From Chloroflexota bacterium (GTDB lineage: Bacteria > Chloroflexota > Anaerolineae > CG2-30-64-16): a DNA stretch of 64,000 bases. Shown piece after piece: positions 1-6,842 of the stretch. The stretch lies in assembly GCA_026389845.1 (NCBI GenBank), contig JAPLHB010000096.1, forward strand, positions 23,186 to 87,185. Reading direction: 5' to 3'. Numbering within the stretch: the stretch's first letter is position 1; the number at the start of each line of letters is the position of its first letter. The translations under genes were made by a program, and so were the position numbers. The notes beneath the pieces were generated by a model. It did not search any database. It was not told where the DNA came from and saw nothing but the letters and a program-made list of their open reading frames with translations.

Positions 1-241
1 CCAGGTGGACGGCGAACACCGCCTGCGGGAAGATCTGGTCGGCGGCGCGGATGATGGCTTCGAGCATCAGCTTGTCGGTGTAGGAACGCGCGCCTTTGCT
101 GATTTGGATGATGAACGGCGCCTGGCTATCCACGCAGCCGCGGAACAGGCCCATGGTCTGCTCCGCGTTGTTGATGTTATAAGCGCCGAGGGCATACTTG
201 CCGTAGGCCAACTCGAATAGTTTTTTGGTTGTGACGATCAT
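1..241 (-). CDS. fba: Class II fructose-1,6-bisphosphate aldolase, N-terminal part
   Basis: Reverse-strand reading from ATG at 241 gives about 80 residues, starting MIVTTKKLFELAYGKYALGA and continuing AYNINNAEQTMGLFRG and PFIIQISKGARSYTD. This is the N-terminal pattern of class II (zinc) fructose-bisphosphate aldolases: the K/L-rich first helix, then the GAYNINN strand and the Q-x-S-x-GA strand. The enzyme cleaves fructose-1,6-bisphosphate to DHAP and glyceraldehyde-3-phosphate in glycolysis and gluconeogenesis. The zinc-binding histidines and catalytic residues lie beyond the window edge, so they cannot be checked. A GAAGG ribosome site precedes the ATG. The aldehyde oxidoreductase gene ends 101 bases upstream on the same strand and may be co-transcribed. 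A related tagatose- or ketose-bisphosphate aldolase is possible. Confidence 0.8.
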   Translation of the reverse strand, partial: MIVTTKKLFELAYGKYALGAYNINNAEQTMGLFRGCVDSQAPFIIQISKGARSYTDKLMLEAIIRAADQIFPQAVFAVHL

Positions 242-342
242 AGGAAAACCTTCGGGTAAAAAGATAGTGCCCTGGGGCACGGCCATAGTATAACCGCGAC
301 CGGGGAATCGGTCAATATCTAATCTTCATCTTCCCCTTCCCC

Positions 343-2574
343 CTACTTCTGCCCCAGCACGTCCACCTTCGCGGCCGGCCCCGGTGCGCGCTGATCGGGA
401 ATCGCGGCCGGGCCGGCCGCGAAGGCCTCGGCGATGCCGGCGCGAAGCTCATCCCAGTAGGCGCGAGCGGCAGCCCATTTGTCGGCGCGGAATCGCTCGA
501 CCCAGGCGCGTAGATCGTCCTTCGGGTTCTCCCCGCCGATGTCCTCCAGGTATTGCCACACCGCGTCCACGGTCCGCTCGGTCTCCCAGGGTGCGACCGC
601 GGCGCCGTCCAGATCGTAGATCTGCCGCGCCAGCGCGAACTGGTGCGCCTTATAGTCCACCGGGAAGTGGTAGTGCGACGAGATGATTTCGTCCACGATC
701 ACCTCAGCCCACTTGCGGTGGAAACGACAGACGCCGCTGTTCTCGTTGAACAGCTCGTAGACAAACCGCTCGACGCATTTCTTTCCCAGCTCGGCCGGGG
801 GCAGGAAGTCGAGGCCGTAGTAAACGAAGTACTTGCCCATCATCGGCATGGGCGCGAGCATCCCCGGCACCCAGTATTGGTTGGGAACCATGCTGCCGGC
901 TGCGCCGTGAGCGGTGTAGACGGCGTGATCCGTGATGCGTGGTGCGTTGTGCGTGGTGCGTGATGCGTGATCCGTGTTACGTGATGCGTGATTCGTGTTG
1001 CGTGACTCAGTCCCAGCGGAGGCATCCTGAGCGGAATCCGGCGTAGTGTGCCGGATGGAGTCGAAGGAGGCTGGAGCGTCCCACGCACGGCCGTACCGCT
1101 CGTCGAGGGCTTTGGCGGCGGCGCGAATGCCCTGGCGAAACACCGCGCAGCGCGAATCGAAGAGCAGCGCAAAGACCACCTGGTAGGCGTAGTCGGCGTT
1201 GCGGCGGGAGTCCAGCTCCAGATCGAAATGGGCTGTGTCCGAGGCGAATTCGAAGCGCATCTCGTCCGCGGGCGGGAAGCCGAAGTCGTCCGGGACGATT
1301 GAGCCGTCGTGGACCAACTCCATGATCCACGAGACGACGCCGCCCACCTGGATCGCGTCCACGCCCATCGCGTCCACGAAGTGGTTCAGCTCCTCGGCCG
1401 GCCTCTGATCGAAGATACCGCACTGTGGGCCGAGCGCCTGGTACGGCTCGTAGTCCTTCTTGTAGATGCGGTCGTACTTTTTGCATGCCACCGAGCACGG
1501 CTCGCCGCAGTGGGCGAAGTGCTTCGGCTGGATGATCTCCTCGTTGAATTGCTTGAGGTAGTGCTCACGCACGAACGCGGTGTGTTGAGCCAGTCGCGCG
1601 GCTTCGGGCTGATAGACCGAGCGCCAGTTGAAGCTGAGCAGCCGGGCATCCACGGTATGATAGTTCACGCCGAAGGTGCCGCCGGTCTGGAAGCCGGGCA
1701 CGTAGCGATACTTTTCGGTGGCGCCCAGATCCACCTTGATCATCGGCTGGCCGTAGTTCGCCATGAAGTAGCTGTCAATCTCTTTGGAGTCCTTCAGGTC
1801 GGGGTCTTCCCAGTCGCCGCCGAAGATGCACGCCGCGATACGGTGCCGCTGGAGCAGCCGGCTGCCCAGCCCGCCGCGCCCGGCCCAGTCGTCAATGGGC
1901 AGGATGCGCCCCTTCTTCACCTGGTTGGAGCCGATGATTCCCTGGTCGCTGTGCCGGCTGGCCGGGCCTACTGCAAACACACGCACCCACTCCTCGTCGA
2001 ACTCGCCGCGGTAGCGGTCGAGCACGGCCTGCTGGAGCGCGTAGAAGCCGATCAGGTAGTCGTCATCCGATGAAAGGCCCCCCCTAGCCCCCCAATCCTG
2101 GGGGGAAGTCAACTCCTCCCCAGGTGGGGGGGCCGGGGGGGCGGACGCGTAGCCAGCCCAGATGACGTCCGGGTCAATCGGCTCCAGGCGGACGCTGATC
2201 TCGCCCCCTTTGTGGTTGAGGATCAGCACCGAATCCTCGGCCGCGCTGCCCTTGAGGCAGACGAAATCCGCGCCGATGCGGTGCATCACGTAGGCTCCGC
2301 CGCCGAAGCTGGAGACGTAGAAGCCCTCCCACGAGGGGGAGTAGCCGCAGAAGACCAGCCGTCGCGCGCCGGGGATGCGCGACGCAGCCAGCGGCCCGCC
2401 ACCCCAGGTCTGGATGTCCGGGTCGGGCCGACCCGCGGCCTGTCGCTCCTCATTGAAGCGCACCCAACCGTAATCCACGGGGCCGATGATGCGCGGATCG
2501 GTGATCGGCAAGACCTGGAATTCGCCGGTCGTCAGATTGATGACAAGCTCGCGTTGCATAAGTTCGCGGGTCAT
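343..2574 (-). CDS. Aldehyde:ferredoxin oxidoreductase family (tungsten/molybdopterin) enzyme
   Basis: 743 residues. The N-terminus RELVINLTTGEFQVLPI and the glycine-rich stretch with GGGPLAASRIPGARR and SSFGGGAYVMHRIGAD match the tungstopterin-binding first domain of AOR-family enzymes. Cysteines in the order C-x3-C-x3-C (HCGEPCSVAC, about residues 354-363), with a later Cys in DSRCAVFR, match the family's single [4Fe-4S] ligand set. Such enzymes oxidise aldehydes to acids with ferredoxin in anaerobes; the substrate here is unknown. The gene is longer than the usual ~600-650 residues because repeats are inserted in frame: a G-rich element near residues 141-166 and a heptamer array plus a second repeat near residues 500-550. 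The conserved sequence resumes after each, so the gene looks intact. Start is ATG at 2574. Confidence 0.85.
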   Translation of the reverse strand: MTRELMQRELVINLTTGEFQVLPITDPRIIGPVDYGWVRFNEERQAAGRPDPDIQTWGGGPLAASRIPGARRLVFCGYSPSWEGFYVSSFGGGAYVMHRIGADFVCLKGSAAEDSVLILNHKGGEISVRLEPIDPDVIWAGYASAPPAPPPGEELTSPQDWGARGGLSSDDDYLIGFYALQQAVLDRYRGEFDEEWVRVFAVGPASRHSDQGIIGSNQVKKGRILPIDDWAGRGGLGSRLLQRHRIAACIFGGDWEDPDLKDSKEIDSYFMANYGQPMIKVDLGATEKYRYVPGFQTGGTFGVNYHTVDARLLSFNWRSVYQPEAARLAQHTAFVREHYLKQFNEEIIQPKHFAHCGEPCSVACKKYDRIYKKDYEPYQALGPQCGIFDQRPAEELNHFVDAMGVDAIQVGGVVSWIMELVHDGSIVPDDFGFPPADEMRFEFASDTAHFDLELDSRRNADYAYQVVFALLFDSRCAVFRQGIRAAAKALDERYGRAWDAPASFDSIRHTTPDSAQDASAGTESRNTNHASRNTDHASRTTHNAPRITDHAVYTAHGAAGSMVPNQYWVPGMLAPMPMMGKYFVYYGLDFLPPAELGKKCVERFVYELFNENSGVCRFHRKWAEVIVDEIISSHYHFPVDYKAHQFALARQIYDLDGAAVAPWETERTVDAVWQYLEDIGGENPKDDLRAWVERFRADKWAAARAYWDELRAGIAEAFAAGPAAIPDQRAPGPAAKVDVLGQK
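923..1071. repeat. Heptamer array (GCGTGAT-type) plus CATCCTGAGC-type repeat, inside the AOR gene
   Basis: Positions 923-1006 hold about twelve imperfect copies of a seven-base unit of the form GCGTGAT/GCGTGTT. The tract is 84 bases, a multiple of both 7 and 3. Bases 1022-1071 hold a second dispersed repeat beginning GCATCCTGAGCGGA and ending GTCGAAGGAGGC. Both are translated within the aldehyde oxidoreductase as a Thr/His/Arg/Asn-rich segment (NHASRNTDHAS and similar) absent from the family. Confidence 0.9.
2078..2151. repeat. G/C-homopolymer repeat inside the AOR gene
   Basis: Runs of C and G arranged as inverted blocks (CCCCCCTAGCCCCCC, then TGGGGGGAAGT, then GGTGGGGGGGCCGGGGGGGC). It is read in frame as a Pro/Gly-rich loop. 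A related element ends the EamA transporter gene at 55672-55738. Confidence 0.85.
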
Positions 2575-2621
2575 GGATGGTTGCTCCGGGTGTGCGTGAG
2601 CGGATGTAGATGAACGCAGAT

Positions 2622-2858
2622 TTATGCGGATTCTGAGGTGGCATCTTTAGCCGGCGCGGCCACCGTCGCTTCCGGCGCCGACGGCGCGAACCGCACCGCC
2701 TCCCGCAGTCGCTCCAACGCAACCTTGTTGTCCCTTCCGCAATGCGGGCACAACACCCGCGCGTGCTTTTGCCCCTGGCTGGCCGCCAGGAAGGCGCGGA
2801 TTTCCTCGGTCGTTGGCGTGAACCGCCGGGAGCACTTGGCGCAAGTAATAGCGATCAT
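2622..2858 (-). CDS. Small zinc-ribbon protein
   Basis: 78 residues from ATG at 2858, preceded by AAGGAGG at ideal spacing, so this start is preferred over an upstream in-frame ATG that lies in a hairpin repeat. Two CxxC knuckles (CAKC near residue 6, CPHC near residue 38) predict one bound zinc. The C-terminal half is Ala-rich and likely disordered. It sits 47 bases upstream of the aldehyde oxidoreductase on the same strand and may be co-expressed with it. No specific function is recognised; a nucleic-acid or protein-binding role is only a guess from the fold. Confidence 0.65.
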   Translation of the reverse strand: MIAITCAKCSRRFTPTTEEIRAFLAASQGQKHARVLCPHCGRDNKVALERLREAVRFAPSAPEATVAAPAKDATSESA

Positions 2859-2875
2859 GGGTTCCTCCTTGAGTG

Positions 2876-2910
2876 ACGTGCCAGGCACTTCCGAAAAGTG
2901 CCTGGCACGT
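2876..2910. repeat. Perfect 15-bp inverted repeat (AAGTGCCTGGCAC type)
   Basis: Arms 2876-2890 (ACGTGCCAGGCACTT) and 2896-2910 are exact reverse complements around a five-base loop. It lies just upstream of the zinc-ribbon gene. There is no T-run, so it is not a typical terminator. Confidence 0.9.
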
Positions 2911-2983
2911 GAGAGTCAGACACATGCTATTGTACCGCGGCGGACGGTCGTTTGACAAGCGGGGGCGTGGTGTGATGTAATCC

Positions 2984-3024
2984 CATTTGCGATTTGCGAT
3001 TTGCAGTTTGCAGTTTGCGATTCC
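2984..3024. repeat. Heptamer array (TTGCGAT/TTGCAGT type)
   Basis: About five imperfect copies of a seven-base unit between the divergent zinc-ribbon and Gfo/Idh genes. The array sits immediately before the ribosome site of the latter. Confidence 0.8.
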
Positions 3025-3036
3025 CGTGAGGTTCTC

Positions 3037-4071
3037 ATGCCGGATCCCATTCAACTCGCCATCATCGGCACCGGGCTGATCGTCAACGGCAAGCACTGGC
3101 CCGCGCTGAAACGGCTGCCCAAAGAATTCCGCGTGGTCGCAGTGGTGAATCGCACGCGGGCCAAGGCAGAGGCGCTGGCCGACGCGATCAAACTGGAAAC
3201 GCGCACCCGGCCGGTGGTCTACGCGGACTATCGCGAGATGCTGGCGGCCGAGCGACCCGACGCAGTCTCACTGGCTCTGCCGACCAGCCTGAACCCCGAA
3301 GTGACCGAGGTTGCCCTGGCGGCTGGCTGCCACGTCATCGCTGAGAAGCCGATCGCGGCCAGCCTGGCCGATGGCGCCCGCATGGTCGCCTGGCCGGGGC
3401 AATACGGCCGGGTGCTGATGATCGCGGAGAACCAACGCTACGCCAACGGCTTTCGTCGCGCGGCGCAGTGGGTTGCCGAAGGCGTCATCGGCCGGCCGCA
3501 GGTGGCGCGCTGGTCGCTCTATGCGTATCTCGGCCCCGACAACCCCTATTACCAGACGGCCTGGCGTCAACACCCGGCTCACCCTGGCGGCTATCTGAGC
3601 GACGGCGGCGTCCACCAGGCCGCGGTGTTCCGCATGATCCTGGGCGAGGTGGAGACCGTCAGCGCGCAGATCGTCTCCCTTCGGCCCGACCTGCCGCCGG
3701 CCGACACGATGAGCGCGTCACTGCGCTTCGCCAACGGCGTGCTGGGCACCTACGCTGTCACCTACGCGACGCCCGGCCCCGCGACGCCGTTGCAGATCGC
3801 CGGGGACAAGGGCGTCCTGTTGGCCGTGAAAGACAAAGTCGAGTTGTGGCAGGCGGGGAAGGTCGTCAAGACCTGGGAGGAGCCATCGCCCGAAGATGGG
3901 CTGGTGGCGATGTACGAGGATTTCAGCCAAGCCATCCGCACCGGTCGGCCCCCGCGCGCCACGGCCGCCGAGGCGTTGGCCGACTTGCGGTTGATCGTCG
4001 CGATGCTGCGGTCGGGGGAAACGGGACGGAGCGTGAGAGTAGCGGACATGGCAACGGATGTAAACGGATAA
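3037..4071 (+). CDS. Gfo/Idh/MocA family NAD(P)-dependent oxidoreductase
   Basis: 344 residues from ATG at 3037, with GAGG six bases upstream; a longer TTG start would place repeat sequence in the protein. The N-terminal Rossmann domain has IIGTGLIVNGKHWPAL and VVNRTRAKAEALAD. The family signature EKP occurs in HVIAEKPIAASLADG near residue 105, where the Lys helps bind cofactor and substrate. The C-terminal half is the mixed-sheet substrate domain (GGYLSDGGVHQAAVFR). Such enzymes oxidise or reduce sugar or inositol hydroxyls; the substrate is not predictable. The stop codon lies inside an inverted repeat shared with the convergent GNAT gene. Confidence 0.88.
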   Translation: MPDPIQLAIIGTGLIVNGKHWPALKRLPKEFRVVAVVNRTRAKAEALADAIKLETRTRPVVYADYREMLAAERPDAVSLALPTSLNPEVTEVALAAGCHVIAEKPIAASLADGARMVAWPGQYGRVLMIAENQRYANGFRRAAQWVAEGVIGRPQVARWSLYAYLGPDNPYYQTAWRQHPAHPGGYLSDGGVHQAAVFRMILGEVETVSAQIVSLRPDLPPADTMSASLRFANGVLGTYAVTYATPGPATPLQIAGDKGVLLAVKDKVELWQAGKVVKTWEEPSPEDGLVAMYEDFSQAIRTGRPPRATAAEALADLRLIVAMLRSGETGRSVRVADMATDVNG

Positions 4072-4124
4072 GCGGATAGCAGCGGATAAACGGATAGATC
4101 ATCCGCTTATCCGCTGCTATCCGT
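4072..4124. terminator. Bidirectional terminator-like inverted repeat between convergent genes
   Basis: Arms 4072-4094 and 4102-4124 (GCGGATAGCAGCGGATAA core) pair over 23 bp with two mismatches around a seven-base loop. GTTGTTTT follows on the plus strand. The stop codons of both convergent genes fall in or beside it (TAA at 4069-4071 and TAA at 4107-4109). A related GGATAAGCGGAT unit occurs at 38908. Confidence 0.75.
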
Positions 4125-4694
4125 TGTTTTCACCCACTTCACCATCATCACGTCGTCGTAATACGTCCCGTCGGCCAGTTTGACCGTACGGAGGAGGCGG
4201 GCTTCTTCGACAAAGCCAAGTTTGTGATAAAGGTTGAGGGCGCGGGTGTTGTGGGCAAAGACCGAAAGCTCCACCCGTTCCAGCTCTGGCTCGGCCGCGG
4301 CCCAATCGAGTAGCGTTTTCAGCAGCGCCTCCCCGATGCCCAGGCCGCGATAGGGGGCCTGCACGCTCAATCCGATCCGCCCCCGGTGGCGCAGTCGCCG
4401 CCGCGTCTGCGTGTTGAAGCTAAGTACCCCTACCACCTGGCGCGTCTCGGCAATGCCGATATCGGCGACCAGCAGCAGGCCGTCGGGCTGCGCGCGAAAG
4501 CCGAGGATCCATGCCTCCTCCTGGTCAACCGACAGCCGAAGCTCGTCCGGCTCGGTGACCATCCACCATGGCTCGGCCAGGATCGCGCAGGTATGGGCGC
4601 TGATCTGCGCCGCGTCGGCCGCGTCGGCCTCGCGCACGACGAACGGCCGGCCGTCATGCGCCGTCCACGATCGGATAACGCGGAGCGATCTCAC
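4107..4694 (-). CDS. GNAT family N-acetyltransferase
   Basis: 195 residues. The start is taken as GTG at 4694, overlapping the upstream stop as GTGA, which indicates translational coupling with the RAM-like gene. Motif A for acetyl-CoA binding is clear in APYRGLGIGEALLKTLLDWA (Q/R-x-x-G-x-G/A), followed by VELSVFAHNTRALNLYHKLGF, typical of RimJ/RimL-like and small-molecule acetyltransferases. The C-terminal residues TTDSSG and the stop are supplied by the 4072-4124 inverted repeat, so the native end may have been altered. The acceptor is unknown. Confidence 0.85.
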   Translation of the reverse strand: MRSLRVIRSWTAHDGRPFVVREADAADAAQISAHTCAILAEPWWMVTEPDELRLSVDQEEAWILGFRAQPDGLLLVADIGIAETRQVVGVLSFNTQTRRRLRHRGRIGLSVQAPYRGLGIGEALLKTLLDWAAAEPELERVELSVFAHNTRALNLYHKLGFVEEARLLRTVKLADGTYYDDVMMVKWVKTTDSSG

Positions 4695-5347
4695 GGCTTC
4701 GCTCGCTTGGGGGTGGCCGGCGGTTCGGGAAACCGCTGTGCGAGCGCGATGAAGTCCTCGGTGCGGCCCAGGATGCGCCAGTCCAACACGCTGCTCAACT
4801 GCGTATCCATCACCCCCGGCACCGTCCGTACCCAGCTCATGGCGTAGCCGGTGAGCGCCGCGGTGCGCTCGCCCAGCAACAGCACTTGCAGATCGGCCTC
4901 GGGCGAGTGGAACAGTTTGACCACCCACACCACCGCGACCTGTTGGTGGTGCGGCAACTCGATCAGCGCCCGGTAGACCTCGCGATCCTGGCCCGGTTGG
5001 GTCTTCACCAGCACTGTCGCGGCCGCGCGCTGATCCCAGGCTGAGTTGAAGAACGACACGTCCATCAGCGGATCGCTGCGCACCATCCCATTGAAGACGA
5101 GCTGCGCGGCCGTTCCGCGCACCCCAGGCACCGTGCGGATCGCGTCCACCAGAAAATCGTCCAGCCGCGCCAGGTCGTTTACCAGGCACACCACGCGCAG
5201 GTCGGCGCGTTCGCGCAGCCAGTTGACCCACAAGGGAGTGATGTACGAATCCTTAAAACGGCCCAGGTTTTCGAGTAGCCCTTCGCGCGCCAGCTCGTCC
5301 TGGCCGCTCAGGATATCAATGTCTATCACTGCCAGTGTCGGTTGCAT
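4691..5347 (-). CDS. Tandem RAM/Lrp-AsnC ligand-domain-like protein without HTH
   Basis: 218 residues from ATG at 5347, with GGAAGGAG upstream. Two similar halves carry alpha/beta segments ending in AIRTVPGVRGT and SWVRTVPGVMDT, resembling the ferredoxin-like RAM ligand-binding domain of Lrp/AsnC regulators, where a TxPGV motif precedes the last strand. No helix-turn-helix is visible, so direct DNA binding is unlikely; it may sense a small molecule or partner a regulator. It is translationally coupled to the GNAT gene. The assignment rests on motif resemblance only. Confidence 0.55.
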   Translation of the reverse strand: MQPTLAVIDIDILSGQDELAREGLLENLGRFKDSYITPLWVNWLRERADLRVVCLVNDLARLDDFLVDAIRTVPGVRGTAAQLVFNGMVRSDPLMDVSFFNSAWDQRAAATVLVKTQPGQDREVYRALIELPHHQQVAVVWVVKLFHSPEADLQVLLLGERTAALTGYAMSWVRTVPGVMDTQLSSVLDWRILGRTEDFIALAQRFPEPPATPKRAKP

Positions 5348-5514
5348 CGAGTGCTCCTTCCTATCGGCGCTTTACGCTGTTCAACGCCATCTTAGCACGG
5401 TTTTGGGCTGCTGCCAAAGTGGGGGGCGACGCCTCGCACCGTTTGATTGGTTGTGAACCGCCACAGGGCTGTTTTTGCGATGGTTGCCCCGATTTCAATT
5501 GCCGGGCACAGAGA

Positions 5515-5523
5515 TGCTATAAT
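5515..5523 (+). promoter_or_regulatory. Extended -10 promoter element for the coiled-coil gene
   Basis: TGCTATAAT (5515-5523) is a perfect extended -10 element about 45 bases before the ATG at 5568. No convincing -35 is seen, which extended -10 promoters can lack. It lies in the divergent gap 5348-5567. Confidence 0.6.
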
Positions 5524-5567
5524 ACCACCGACAACCGGAAATCCGTTGATCGAATCAGCGAGGGATC

Positions 5568-6758
5568 ATGGACCTGACACAACTGAGCCAAATGGTAGCG
5601 TGGCTGGACGAGGAGCATCGCCACGACCGCGAGGAGCTGGCGAAGCTCGACCAACGTCTGCAGGGCCTGGTGATCGAAAACCAGGAGCAGGCGCGGCGCA
5701 TCCAGGACCTGGAAGGGCGGCTGGCGAGCACCCAAGCCCAACTCACCCGCTTCACGCAAATCGAGCAGGCGCTGCAGCAGCTCAAGAACGAAGTCGTGGT
5801 GATGCTGGACAAGCAGACCGAGGCCCGCATGCAAGCCGAGCGGGAGGCGGATCGCGCTCGCCTGGGCGATCGCGAGGCCCTGTCGCGCGGCATCGCCGAA
5901 ATCCGCAAGGAGTTGCCGCGGCTGGGCCGCCTCGAAGAAGAGTTGGTCACGCGCCAGGCCGAAGACCAGCGGCTCGGCGAGATGCTGCTGGCGCAGCGCC
6001 AATCGCTGAACAACGTCAGCAAGGACCTGGACGAGCGCACGCGCACCCTGCCCTATATGGTCGAGCAGCGCGCCCAGGATAACAAGCGCATCGCCCAGGT
6101 GCAGGCCGAAAACGTCGGATTGCTCAAACGTTCCGACGCGGTCGCCAACCGTCTGCCGCTGCTCGAGGAGCGCATCGCCCGCCTGGAGCGGGATCTCCAG
6201 CGCATCCAGCCCATCCCCGAACAGCTCCGCCAGGAGCAGCAGGCGTTCATCCAGGCGCAGAAAGTGACCGACGTCGAGCGTTCTCGCCAGATGACCCAAT
6301 GGGAGCAGGACTTCACCCAGCAGCGCGAGCTGATCGAGAAGCAAGCCGTGCGAATGCGCGAGTTCGCAACCCAGTACGAAGCGGCCGGCCGGGCCATCAA
6401 AACCCTGGAAGAATTCCAGACCCAAATCAGCCGCGATCAACGCCAGGCATCCGAATTGCAGCGACTGGCCGAAGAACGCCAGCGCAAGGAGCTGGCCGAA
6501 TGGCAGGGCGAAAACGAGCAGCGGTGGAAGAAGGAAACGCTGCGCTGGGACTTCGCACTCGGCGAACAGCAGAAGGTCAATCAGAAGCTCACCGACCGCT
6601 TCCCCCCTACCGAAAAGACCGTGGCCCTGCTTCAACGCGAGGTTGAAGGGCTGTGGAAGATCCACGAGCAGCTCGGCACCCAGCAACTGCAGGAAGCGCA
6701 ACACCTGCTCGACGCGCTCGGCAAGGCGCTGGAGGCGAGACCGAAGGGGGAGGCGTGA
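5568..6758 (+). CDS. Long coiled-coil protein of unknown function
   Basis: 396 residues, almost entirely heptad-patterned and rich in E, Q, R, L and A (for example QDLEGRLASTQAQLTRF and LEERIARLERDLQRIQ). No signal peptide or membrane span is seen, so it is probably cytoplasmic, as an elongated dimer or scaffold. GAGG lies just before the ATG and an extended -10 promoter upstream. It is followed by selB on the same strand after an 84-base gap filled with heptamer repeats. No family is recognised beyond an SMC-like coiled coil; there is no ATPase head. Confidence 0.75.
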   Translation: MDLTQLSQMVAWLDEEHRHDREELAKLDQRLQGLVIENQEQARRIQDLEGRLASTQAQLTRFTQIEQALQQLKNEVVVMLDKQTEARMQAEREADRARLGDREALSRGIAEIRKELPRLGRLEEELVTRQAEDQRLGEMLLAQRQSLNNVSKDLDERTRTLPYMVEQRAQDNKRIAQVQAENVGLLKRSDAVANRLPLLEERIARLERDLQRIQPIPEQLRQEQQAFIQAQKVTDVERSRQMTQWEQDFTQQRELIEKQAVRMREFATQYEAAGRAIKTLEEFQTQISRDQRQASELQRLAEERQRKELAEWQGENEQRWKKETLRWDFALGEQQKVNQKLTDRFPPTEKTVALLQREVEGLWKIHEQLGTQQLQEAQHLLDALGKALEARPKGEA

Positions 6759-6836
6759 TGCGTACTGCGTATTGCGTGTTGCGTGTTTTGACGCGATAAC
6801 CACTACGCATCACGCACCACGTACCACGCAACAGGA
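6757..6836. repeat. Inverted heptamer arrays before selB
   Basis: Left arm of GCGTATT/GCGTGTT units (6757-6790) and right arm of complementary ACGCATC/ACGCACC units (6803-6834). Together they could fold into a long imperfect hairpin in the selB leader. Confidence 0.8.
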
Positions 6837-6842
6837 GTTATC

